A stretch of DNA of 64,000 nucleotides from Mesorhizobium waimense (lineage in GTDB: Bacteria > Pseudomonadota > Alphaproteobacteria > Rhizobiales > Rhizobiaceae). This document shows, in pieces, positions 29,523 to 37,043 of this stretch (position 1 is the stretch's first letter; each line of letters starts with the position of its first letter). The position numbers and the translations under genes were made by a program. The notes beneath the pieces were generated by a model. It was not told the DNA's origin. It did no database searches and saw nothing but the letters and a program-made list of their open reading frames with translations. The DNA is taken from contig NZ_QZWZ01000026.1 of assembly GCF_003601975.1 (NCBI RefSeq), positions 1-64,000 of the forward strand, in the 5' to 3' direction.

Positions 29523-31045
29523 TCCCGCCGGACGTCCTGGTCATTGCGCCCTTCCGGCAACCCACGTTTCGGTTCGGGATAGCAGCCGACTACAAACATC
29601 AGGAGCCTTGGGATTCTCCGCCTTTCCTAATGGCCGGCGCAGTCGAGGCTGCGGGATTTTCCGCCCGTCTCCTGCAGCTTATCAACATCTTCCCCGGCTA
29701 TAGCGAGGAAGCGCATGGCGCAATCCTGTCCCAACTTCTGCGCGCGTCTCACGCGGAGGTCGTTCTCTTCGTCGCCGACCACTTCATCGCCAGCCGAAGC
29801 ACGGCCGCGCTCTACGGCATGCGCCAGGTCGTGGCGCACATGGCGCACTCAGGCATGCGGCCCCTGTTTGGTGCCACAGGCCGGATTGCGACCGCACTCG
29901 GACGTAGACTCTTTGAGTTGTGCCCCGACCTTAATTTTCTCGTCGCGGGAGAGGCGGAGAGTGTGATCGGCGACGTCTTGGGGCCTGCGGTTCGACGTGA
30001 CTTGGAGGCGATGGCCGCCCATCCCAATGTGCTTGTGAACGGATGGGGAACCCGGTCCCATGCGGAAGCAGCATTTCTTTCCGACCCGAACGCGGCGGCG
30101 CTTCCGGCCTACCATCTCGCGGGCGATATGATGCGCGCGTTCGAGAGAATCTTTGGTGCCCCGCCACAGAACATTCCGTTCAGCATCAGAACAAGCCTGG
30201 GCTGCCGGCTGCAATGCCGGTTTTGCGCCGGCGTGCCGAATTGGAACCGCTATCGGCTGAAGTCGCCGGAACGAGTCGAAACGGAGATTGACCTTTTGAC
30301 GAAGCATTGCGGCGCCTTCGCACGGCTGTCGTTCCTGGAAGACGAATTGTTCACTGTCGACGACGCCCATGTTGATGCCGTTTGCGCACTTCTGCAGAGA
30401 CGGGCACTCGTTCTCGATGGCGTCTACACCCATTCGGCGTTTCTTACGGGACGGTCGGCCGCGGCACTCGCGACCGTGACGCGCCATGTCTATTTCGGCC
30501 TAGACAGCGCCGATGATGCAATTTTGAAGCACATGAAAAAGGGGCAACGCTTCGAGAACGCTTTAGCCGCCATAGAGTTGGCGGAGAAGGCAGGCCTTGC
30601 CGTTGCGCTTGAATGGATCATCGGCTCGCCAGGAGAAACGCGAGACAACCTGATCCACAGCCTCAACATGATCTACAATCTCTTGGCCACTGGAACGGTC
30701 GACAACATCAACACCTACGTCTACTGTCCTCACCCAGGAACCGCGTTTGCCGAAGCGGCGGAGGAATACGGGATCGAGGTCTTATCGGGGCTCGACTGGA
30801 TCCAGGAATCGGGAGGCTTTCCGGCCGCGCGCACGCAGACGCTGACGCGCAACGAGATTTTCACCGCCTATTTGATGAGTCAGCTGGTCATCCTCGAGGC
30901 AAAGGATGCTCGGCATAAGATAGGGCCGGCACGAAAAGTCTCATCGGCGAACTACCCCTACATGCGACGGCTTCTGGGCCTGATCGCCGAAGCCGATGTA
31001 GCGGCCGAGCACGACCGCGCGCTCGTCACGGCGGTGTCGTCGTGA
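29519..31045 (+). CDS. Radical SAM enzyme with cobalamin-binding-like N-terminal domain
   Basis: A 508-aa protein. Residues 1-200 have the Rossmann-like layout of a B12-binding domain (VLVIAPF, GYSEEAHGA, VVLFVADHF, LVAGEAESVIGD), though the Asp-x-His-x-x-Gly cobalamin ligand motif is not seen, so B12 use is uncertain. The radical SAM cluster is C229-RLQ-C233-RF-C236. Further on, EWIIGSPGETRDNLIHSLNM is typical of this class, which includes peptide methylases and ring-forming enzymes. It overlaps the upstream gene (ATGA) and the downstream gene (GTGA), so production is tightly coupled. It probably acts on the same substrate as the SPASM enzyme, perhaps as methyltransferase. Confidence 0.85.
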   Translation: MIPPDVLVIAPFRQPTFRFGIAADYKHQEPWDSPPFLMAGAVEAAGFSARLLQLINIFPGYSEEAHGAILSQLLRASHAEVVLFVADHFIASRSTAALYGMRQVVAHMAHSGMRPLFGATGRIATALGRRLFELCPDLNFLVAGEAESVIGDVLGPAVRRDLEAMAAHPNVLVNGWGTRSHAEAAFLSDPNAAALPAYHLAGDMMRAFERIFGAPPQNIPFSIRTSLGCRLQCRFCAGVPNWNRYRLKSPERVETEIDLLTKHCGAFARLSFLEDELFTVDDAHVDAVCALLQRRALVLDGVYTHSAFLTGRSAAALATVTRHVYFGLDSADDAILKHMKKGQRFENALAAIELAEKAGLAVALEWIIGSPGETRDNLIHSLNMIYNLLATGTVDNINTYVYCPHPGTAFAEAAEEYGIEVLSGLDWIQESGGFPAARTQTLTRNEIFTAYLMSQLVILEAKDARHKIGPARKVSSANYPYMRRLLGLIAEADVAAEHDRALVTAVSS

Positions 31046-33174
31046 CAATGGGAACCCATGTCCTTGGACTAAGCATGTCAAGCCACGACCGATCGGCCTG
31101 CCTTCTGCGGGACGGCACCATTGTCGCCGCGATCGCCGAAGAGCGGCTGGACCGACGCAAACATTCGCAAGGCTTCTATGCAGGCGCGGGGCGAGACATC
31201 GTGTTACCCCCATTTGCCGCCATTGCCTATGTCCTAAGAACGGGCGGGATCGGCCTTGACGATGTGGCGCTTGTAGTCTGCGGCCGGTCTATCGGCGCAG
31301 CCCGGCATCGTCTCCTCGATTACCTCCCCCTGCCGCCGGACAGAGTCACAGAGCCGCCGCTGCCGGGCCATCATTTGGCCCATGCCTATGCTGCCTTCGC
31401 GACCGCACCGTTCGACGATCCGGCTATTCTCGTCGTCGACGAACAGGGCCACCACCGCCGCGACGGAACATATGAGAAATGCTCCTTCTTCCTGGGCGAG
31501 GGCGGCCGGGTGAAGCCGCTGCGCCAGTTCTTCGGCACCGCGTCCGACCTGAGCCTTGGCATGTTCTACAATGTGTTCGCGGCGACGTGCGGACTGGGCG
31601 AGGCCGGCCTGCCGGCAGGCGGCAAGCTGATGGGCCTCGCCGCCTATGGTCAATCCCGACCCGAATGGCCCCAATTGGTCGACATAGAACAGGGCAGCGG
31701 AAACACGTATATTCCGCTGCAGCGGCTTGTGACGTTCTTGGACGGGATCGGATGCCTGAAAGCATCCTCGGACGGCGCAATGCACAGCTGCGACGGAGTG
31801 CAGGCACTTTTGTCGTTATTGAAACCCCTTGACTGGAGCGACCCGCTTGCAGCATCGCTCGCCAGAAAGGCGCAGGATGAGCTTGAAAGGGCAGTCGTGG
31901 CCATCGCGGCAGCACTGAGGCGCGAATCAGGCCGGGACACGCTTGCCTATGCAGGTGGCGTGGCCCTCAATTGCTTGGCGAACGCGAGACTGCAGGAAAC
32001 GGGGTTCCGGGACGTCTTTGTTCATCCTGCGGCCACCGACGACGGCAATGCCATCGGCCTTGCTTATTGGGGATGGATCGATCGCCTTGCGAAGCCGAGG
32101 CCAGTGCCCGCGCTCATGTCGCCATTTCTTGGCCGCCGGTATGAAACCCACGAGATCGAGGATGCAGTCTCCCAATTCGGCCTCGACGGAGTGTTGCAGC
32201 GGGGAGGGAGCCTTGAAGACGTGGCGGACGATCTGGCGGATGGTCGCATCGTCTGCTGGTTCGACGGCCGCAGCGAGTGGGGGCCGCGCGCCTTGGGCGC
32301 TCGCAGCATCGTAGCCGATCCGACCCGAAAGGGCGTGGCAGAGCGGATCAATGCGACGATCAAGTTTCGCGAGCCATTCCGCCCTTTCGCGCTCAGCGGC
32401 ACGCAGGAGGCGCTCGCCCAGTTGGTGGATCTTGACGCGGTGCCGCGAGGGCTGCGCCCCTATATGCTTGCCGCGACGGCCGTGCGCGACGCCCGCCTTG
32501 ATCCTGTGCGCCACGCCGACGGCAGCGTGCGCATACAGGTCGTTGACCCGGAGCTGCAGCCACGCTGGTTCCAGCTAATCGAGTGCTTTGCCGAAAAACG
32601 CGGTGTCGGAGCGGTCTTGAACACATCGTTCAATACTCTGGGTGAGCCGCTGGTGGAGACGCCGCACGATGCGGTACGTCAGTTCCTGCTCTCAGGCGCA
32701 GACCGCCTTTTGATGGGTGACTATGCGCTCGACCGGCGTGATCTGGTCGGCGAATTCGCCGCGCGTGCCATGGCATTGGCATGGGCGCAGACCGCTTTCG
32801 ATCCCTTGTCAATCGCCCTTAGCCTTGAGGACGCCGGCTACTGGGAAAAAGCCCTAGTCGTGCTGAGGGAAAATGGGAAGCATCTCCATGCTGATGGCCT
32901 TCAGGGCGAGCGGGCAGTCGCCTTCCTTGGCCTGAATGTCCGTATCGCGCAAACACAGGGCCAGACAGACGAGGCCGCCCGCAATGCCGCGGCCGTCCTT
33001 CGCCATCTGCGCTTTCCGGCCGATGCCATGAGCGCGGCACACGCGCTCATGCAAACGGGCACGGAGGAAGACTCTTCGACTGCAGCCTTGCTCTCCCTGC
33101 TTTGCGGCGAGGGCGGGTTCGCCGCTTTCTCAAAAACTGCTTTTCGGAGACAGGATGATGTCGCACCGCAGTAA
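31042..33174 (+). CDS. Carbamoyltransferase of TobZ/NodU/CmcH family
   Basis: A 710-aa enzyme that would transfer a carbamoyl group from carbamoyl phosphate to a hydroxyl. Family signs: LGLSMSSHDRSACLLRDG and AEERLDRRKHSQG at the start, HHLAHAYAAF (metal-binding His), GGKLMGLAAYG, AYAGGVALNCLAN, FDGRSEWGPRALGARSI, and in the C-terminal Kae1/YrdC-like half FREPFRPFA and VLNTSFNTLGEPLVETP. Length and domain order equal TobZ and NodU. The start is a GTG overlapping the preceding stop (GTGA); an ATG two codons later is possible. It is not placed among nod genes, so a Nod-factor role is unlikely. Here it probably decorates an oxygen introduced by a P450 or a Ser/Thr side chain. The last 100 residues form a helical extension. 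Confidence 0.9.
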   Translation: MTMGTHVLGLSMSSHDRSACLLRDGTIVAAIAEERLDRRKHSQGFYAGAGRDIVLPPFAAIAYVLRTGGIGLDDVALVVCGRSIGAARHRLLDYLPLPPDRVTEPPLPGHHLAHAYAAFATAPFDDPAILVVDEQGHHRRDGTYEKCSFFLGEGGRVKPLRQFFGTASDLSLGMFYNVFAATCGLGEAGLPAGGKLMGLAAYGQSRPEWPQLVDIEQGSGNTYIPLQRLVTFLDGIGCLKASSDGAMHSCDGVQALLSLLKPLDWSDPLAASLARKAQDELERAVVAIAAALRRESGRDTLAYAGGVALNCLANARLQETGFRDVFVHPAATDDGNAIGLAYWGWIDRLAKPRPVPALMSPFLGRRYETHEIEDAVSQFGLDGVLQRGGSLEDVADDLADGRIVCWFDGRSEWGPRALGARSIVADPTRKGVAERINATIKFREPFRPFALSGTQEALAQLVDLDAVPRGLRPYMLAATAVRDARLDPVRHADGSVRIQVVDPELQPRWFQLIECFAEKRGVGAVLNTSFNTLGEPLVETPHDAVRQFLLSGADRLLMGDYALDRRDLVGEFAARAMALAWAQTAFDPLSIALSLEDAGYWEKALVVLRENGKHLHADGLQGERAVAFLGLNVRIAQTQGQTDEAARNAAAVLRHLRFPADAMSAAHALMQTGTEEDSSTAALLSLLCGEGGFAAFSKTAFRRQDDVAPQ

Positions 33175-34285
33175 GCCGCGGGACCAATCTCGGCAAACCT
33201 TTACGTCGCCCGGCCTGTCCGACTTCGAACCCATCGGTTACAGCGCAGCCACGGGCGGCTGGGTCGTTCGCGGCGTCGCCGAGGGGCACCAGATCCTTAA
33301 CTCTGAGAATTTCGGTCTGGACGTATATGACGAGATCGAGGCGGATCACGCAAAGGTGCACACCTTCATGATGGCGGCGCCTCCTTTGCATCTAACTTAT
33401 CGTCGTGCGCTTGCAACGGCATTTCACCGCGCTGTCGTGGCGCGCATGGAGACGACCATCCTCGATCCTGCCGCGGGCGCGACCGCCGAGGCCGTGATCC
33501 GAAGGATCAAAGAGGAGGGATCGGCTGCCCTCGTCACAGAGTGTATCTGGCCGTATCAAAGCAGCGTCATCTATCACCTCTCCGGGATCGCGCGCGACGC
33601 TGGCGACGAGATAGTGGCCGGTTTCCGTCTGCTCCACGCGGTATCAGCGGCTCAGTCCGACCACGACCCGCGCGATGTTACAGCCTATGTCCACGGCCGT
33701 ACGGCCGAGCTCCTAGGGGATGCGCGCTCACGTGGTGCCGGCCTCTTACCGGACATACTCGCCACGCCGGAGATCGCCGCGCTCGACGATGAAGAATACG
33801 CGATGATGTTCCTCGGTTTCTTCCGCACACTTGCCGTTCGCATTGGCCATGACCTGCCGGCGACGCTGTTGCGGCGCATTGCCAGCTTAGCCAGCGTGCA
33901 ACACGAACTGCGCCGGTCGCCCGCTCTTAGCTATAGCGCCGCAAATGAAGCGGTTCGAATGCAGGATTGGGGCGTGATTCCACGACGCGTCACCGCTGAG
34001 TGCCGTGTCGGCGGCAAACGGCTTCGTCTTGGAGACAATGTTTTCATTTTGCTGGGCGATGCGGGCAAGGACCCACGTCTTTTCACCGAACCGGACACGT
34101 TCCGTCCCGATCGGCCCTATCTTGACCGGCAGCTCGCCTTCGGTGCCGGCGAGCACCGATGTCCCGGTGCCCACTTCGCCCGCGCCATGGCCGCAAGACT
34201 GGCTCTTGCGATACTGTCAAGAACGCGGCAGATAACCTTGACCGCCCGCGATGACGGCACCGACCGTCTTGTTGTCGATGCGTGA
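33155..34285 (+). CDS. Cytochrome P450 (second of two in the cluster)
   Basis: A 376-aa P450. The heme loop is AFGAGEHRCPGAHFARAM with Cys336, and helix K is E265-A-V-R268. As in the first P450, helix I (YAMMFLGFFRTLAVR, about 215-229) lacks the usual acidic residue and Thr. The N-terminus is short with no membrane anchor. The gene starts inside the end of the carbamoyltransferase (20-base overlap) and ends inside the start of the TldD-like gene (8-base overlap). Its place among peptide-modifying enzymes suggests oxidative cross-linking or hydroxylation of the cluster peptide; the exact reaction cannot be told from sequence. Confidence 0.9.
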   Translation: MMSHRSKPRDQSRQTFTSPGLSDFEPIGYSAATGGWVVRGVAEGHQILNSENFGLDVYDEIEADHAKVHTFMMAAPPLHLTYRRALATAFHRAVVARMETTILDPAAGATAEAVIRRIKEEGSAALVTECIWPYQSSVIYHLSGIARDAGDEIVAGFRLLHAVSAAQSDHDPRDVTAYVHGRTAELLGDARSRGAGLLPDILATPEIAALDDEEYAMMFLGFFRTLAVRIGHDLPATLLRRIASLASVQHELRRSPALSYSAANEAVRMQDWGVIPRRVTAECRVGGKRLRLGDNVFILLGDAGKDPRLFTEPDTFRPDRPYLDRQLAFGAGEHRCPGAHFARAMAARLALAILSRTRQITLTARDDGTDRLVVDA

Positions 34286-35465
34286 GCCACGGTTCGGCGA
34301 GGTCGGGTTTTGGGAAGAGCGCCTAGACGACGACGCGTCTATCAAACTCGTGATCGATCAAGGCAAAGTGCACCGCGACACCCCTTTCGCCCGAGCAACG
34401 TTCTATCAGCGCTCCATTGCCTCGGCGGGAAAAGACGCACGCGCGTGCACAAAGCCGCGCGACGCCCCCGCCCAAAACAGCTGGGTCGTGAGCCAGGCTA
34501 TCGCCATGGCCGATTGGTTTCCACTCGACGCGCTCGCCGATAAGCTTGCAACAGGAGGTACCGCCGCGACATTCGAAATAAATTGCCAAGCGCGTCAATA
34601 TCGCAATGCGGACGGGCATGTACATGCGAAGCGCAAGGCGTATTTTGCATTTACTCTCATACACTCTGACCCGAGGGTCGGCTCCATAGTCGATGTTGCT
34701 CAAGACCCCGAAACGCTCGTCAAGAGAATCGACCAACACCTCGCCAGTTTAATGGACTACTCTGAGTTGCTTTGTTCCGAGTCTTTGAGGTCAGTTACCG
34801 CAGATCCTCTCCCCATACTTCTCAGCCCGACTGTCGCAGGAGTCATGTTCCACGAAATTTTCGGGCATGGCGCCGAGGAAGCGTGGTTTGGCGCCGCCCG
34901 AGGAACACAGACGGGTCCTTATTCCCTCAGTGTCGCCGCGCGGTATCCTAGAGACTGCGGCCACGATGATGATGAGGGTGTACGCGGGAACGCGGTAACA
35001 CTTGTCGAAGGCGGCGCGTTAGCGAATGAGGTCCGTGACCGCAGCACAAGCAGCACGAACGGTCGCCCATCAGGGCTCGCACAAGTCGGCCCCCATCGTG
35101 GAACGCCCCGGGCCCGCTGTACTCATCTGGAAGTTGGGGGCGGATCCGGGTCGCCGGAGGCCCTTTGCAACGCAATCCAGCGCGGGCTGCAATCTGATGA
35201 TGTGAGATTGGCCCAGGTGGTGAATGGCGTCGCCGTCCTCCAGCTTGGACGGGCGCGGCGGATCGAAAAGGGGCACGAATGCGAGCCCGTCGCACCCTTC
35301 GCCATCGTCGTCTCGCTCGTTTCTTTGCGCGAACACATCGCTGCTCTATCGGCTGCGAAACAGTCACGGTGTGGGTTTTGTGTGAAGTTCAACGATCCAC
35401 TGCTTAGCATCATCAGGGCGCCAGCGACCCTCCTCGATAATATCAAACCGCTTGCGGTCGGTTAG
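34278..35465 (+). CDS. TldD/PmbA-family metallopeptidase
   Basis: A 395-aa protein. The active site is VMFHEIFGHGAEEAW near residue 205, with the HExxxH zinc motif of TldD. It is followed by DDEGVRGNAVTLVEGGALAN and RDRSTSSTNGRPSG, matching the TldD C-terminal half. TldD normally acts with TldE/PmbA to cleave unfolded peptides and trims leader peptides in microcin B17 and other RiPP systems. Only one subunit is encoded here. The ATG at 34278 overlaps the P450 stop and is preferred over an earlier in-frame start at 34251. It closes the cluster and is the strongest sign that the cluster substrate is a peptide. The N-terminal domain is shorter and more divergent than in E. coli TldD. Confidence 0.82.
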   Translation: MREPRFGEVGFWEERLDDDASIKLVIDQGKVHRDTPFARATFYQRSIASAGKDARACTKPRDAPAQNSWVVSQAIAMADWFPLDALADKLATGGTAATFEINCQARQYRNADGHVHAKRKAYFAFTLIHSDPRVGSIVDVAQDPETLVKRIDQHLASLMDYSELLCSESLRSVTADPLPILLSPTVAGVMFHEIFGHGAEEAWFGAARGTQTGPYSLSVAARYPRDCGHDDDEGVRGNAVTLVEGGALANEVRDRSTSSTNGRPSGLAQVGPHRGTPRARCTHLEVGGGSGSPEALCNAIQRGLQSDDVRLAQVVNGVAVLQLGRARRIEKGHECEPVAPFAIVVSLVSLREHIAALSAAKQSRCGFCVKFNDPLLSIIRAPATLLDNIKPLAVG

Positions 35466-35504
35466 ACCAAGAGCCTGGCTCAAAAGGGTGGTCCAAAAGT
35501 GGAT

Positions 35505-35580
35505 GGCTCATTTAGATTGCTACTTCCTATTTTGCGCTAGGCGCGTAAGCTAGGCGCATTGAAGTATATCTAAATGAGCC
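35505..35580. repeat. Dyad in front of serine recombinase (possible res/attachment site)
   Basis: A perfect 13-base inverted repeat, GGCTCATTTAGAT at 35505-35517 and ATCTAAATGAGCC at 35568-35580, encloses a direct repeat GCTAGGCGC (around 35535 and 35549). The second arm ends 15 bases before the recombinase start codon. Such arrangements upstream of resolvase/invertase genes usually serve as recombination site and operator. Whether another copy lies elsewhere on the replicon cannot be seen. Confidence 0.55.
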
Positions 35581-35595
35581 GAGCGGGAGGGGAAT

Positions 35596-36285
35596 ATGCA
35601 CGTTGCTCGTGTTTATCTGCGGGTCAGTACCCAAGGGCAGGATCTCGATCGCCAGGAATCAATCATCGCTGAGGCGAGGGACGCCGGGTACTACATCGCC
35701 GGCGTCTACCGCGAGAAGGCATCCGGCGCTCGCGCCGACCGGCCGGAGCTGCTTCGTCTAATCGCGGACCTTCAGCCTGGGGAGGTTGTCGTTGCGGAGA
35801 AGATAGACCGCATCAGTCGTCTGCCTTTGCCTGAAGCTGAAAAGCTGATCGAAACAATTCGGAATAAGGGTGCTCGTCTTGCCGTACCTGGTGTGGTGGA
35901 TCTTAGCGACATCGCGGCCAGCGCTGACGGCGTTGCCAAGATCGTGCTCGAGTCCATTCAGGAAATGTTGCTGAAGCTCGCCCTGCAAATGGCTCGAGAC
36001 GACTTCGAGGATCGCCGCGAACGCCAGAGGCAAGGCATCGAATTGGCAAAAGCGGACGGGAAATATGCTGGACGCCAAGCTGACCTGGTGACACACGAAC
36101 GCATCATTGTCTTCCGGTCTGGCGGCAACAGTATCAGCAGGACGGCGAAGCTGACCGGCTGCAGCGAAGCGCAGATGAAGCGCGTCTGGGCTCGACATCA
36201 GAAGGAAAGCGGGAAGCAGGAAATGTTGTCGCAAAAGTTGAGTTCTGCGACTGTGCAAAAGTCAGTTGCAAAACCGTCGCTTTGA
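35596..36285 (+). CDS. Serine recombinase (resolvase/invertase family)
   Basis: A 229-aa small serine recombinase. The N-terminal catalytic domain contains ARVYLRVSTQGQDLDRQ with nucleophile Ser11, then GVYREKASGARADRPELLRL and VVVAEKIDRISRLPL with the conserved arginines. The C-terminal part has a long helix and a Hin-type helix-turn-helix (GGNSISRTAKLTGCSEAQMKRVWARH). Length is a little above Tn3-type TnpR (about 185), with a charged 40-residue tail. A strong ggagggg ribosome site precedes the ATG. The inverted repeat at 35505-35580 is its likely target. It sits right at the end of the biosynthetic cluster, suggesting the cluster arrived or is rearranged by site-specific recombination. Confidence 0.85.
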   Translation: MHVARVYLRVSTQGQDLDRQESIIAEARDAGYYIAGVYREKASGARADRPELLRLIADLQPGEVVVAEKIDRISRLPLPEAEKLIETIRNKGARLAVPGVVDLSDIAASADGVAKIVLESIQEMLLKLALQMARDDFEDRRERQRQGIELAKADGKYAGRQADLVTHERIIVFRSGGNSISRTAKLTGCSEAQMKRVWARHQKESGKQEMLSQKLSSATVQKSVAKPSL

Positions 36286-36647
36286 TCGGGAGTTTTCGCG
36301 ACAAGGGAAGGTCGCGAGAGGTGGTTTTCTTCCGTAGCTTCCCTCGATCGGAACGAGAAAGAAGCGCCAATTGTTGCCGTTGCTCGTCGCCGAATGAACA
36401 ACCGCTCCTCCGACGAAGCGGTCCTTCCCCACCAGGCGACGCAGAAGGGTGGTGATGAGCAGACCTTCAGGCTGAGTGGTGGCGACGATAGAGCGGATCA
36501 CGGGCAATCTTCGACATGCCTCCCTGATCGCAGAAATCCGTCACCCCTCGGTTAACTTTGCGGTGCCCTCAAACAATCCCGCTATAAATACGGCACGAAG
36601 AAGTTGAAATCTGATCAGCTTTTTGTGACGTCTTGATGAAAACTTTT
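36286..36647. other. Intergenic stretch, possible minus-strand remnant
   Basis: No intact gene. On the minus strand the frame at 36262-36507 begins MPVIRSIVATTQPEGLLITT, then LRRLVGKDRFVGGAVVHSAT. Its start looks protein-like, but it runs into the recombinase tail and matches no family known to me, so it is taken as a remnant. Positions 36540-36640 are AT-richer (cgctataaatacgg, agctttttgtg) without a clear promoter. Confidence 0.3.
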
Positions 36648-37043
36648 CTACTTTGCCTTGTTGATCTTCTTGCGGCCCAGAATCCTAAGCACAAGATTTC
36701 TTCCGGATCTTAAAAATGGGTAGAGAACGCGCGCCCTGTCTGGATCAGAGAAGACGCGAGCCATAAACCGATTGGCGAATGAGGACGAGCCGCTGGCAAG
36801 TGACAGCATTTGCATGCACTGAGCACCATGATACCAGCGTCCGCCGATTAGCGCGGCCATGCCGTCGTCCAGATCAAAACGGTCGCGCGCCTCCAGAGCC
36901 TTTGGATCATCGGACCGGGCATCCACCAGCTGGACATGTCCGAAGGCCTGACGAAGCCTGACCATCTTGACGTACTGGCTGCAGAACGGGCATTCGCCGT
37001 CATAGACGATCGTGACGCCCTCTCCGGATTCACTGACGGACAT
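36648..37043 (-). CDS. DCC1-like thiol-disulfide oxidoreductase
   Basis: A 131-aa DCC (DUF393) protein. The defining motif is VYDGECPFCSQYVKMV (residues about 13-28), a thioredoxin-like DxxCxxC active site. Later it has ALIGGRWYHGAQCMQMLSLA and ends in a basic helix. Such proteins are thought to catalyse thiol exchange. The gene starts inside the end of the upstream membrane-protein gene (14-base overlap), so the two are co-translated. DCC domains are often fused or adjacent to HTTM-type membrane proteins, consistent with the neighbour. Exact substrate unknown. Confidence 0.82.
   Translation of the reverse strand: MSVSESGEGVTIVYDGECPFCSQYVKMVRLRQAFGHVQLVDARSDDPKALEARDRFDLDDGMAALIGGRWYHGAQCMQMLSLASGSSSFANRFMARVFSDPDRARVLYPFLRSGRNLVLRILGRKKINKAK

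Noticed and set aside
31042..33174. Reading the carbamoyltransferase as the nodulation gene nodU
   Set aside because: The family is right, but there are no nod genes nearby and the gene overlaps P450 and radical SAM genes, so it belongs to the biosynthetic cluster.
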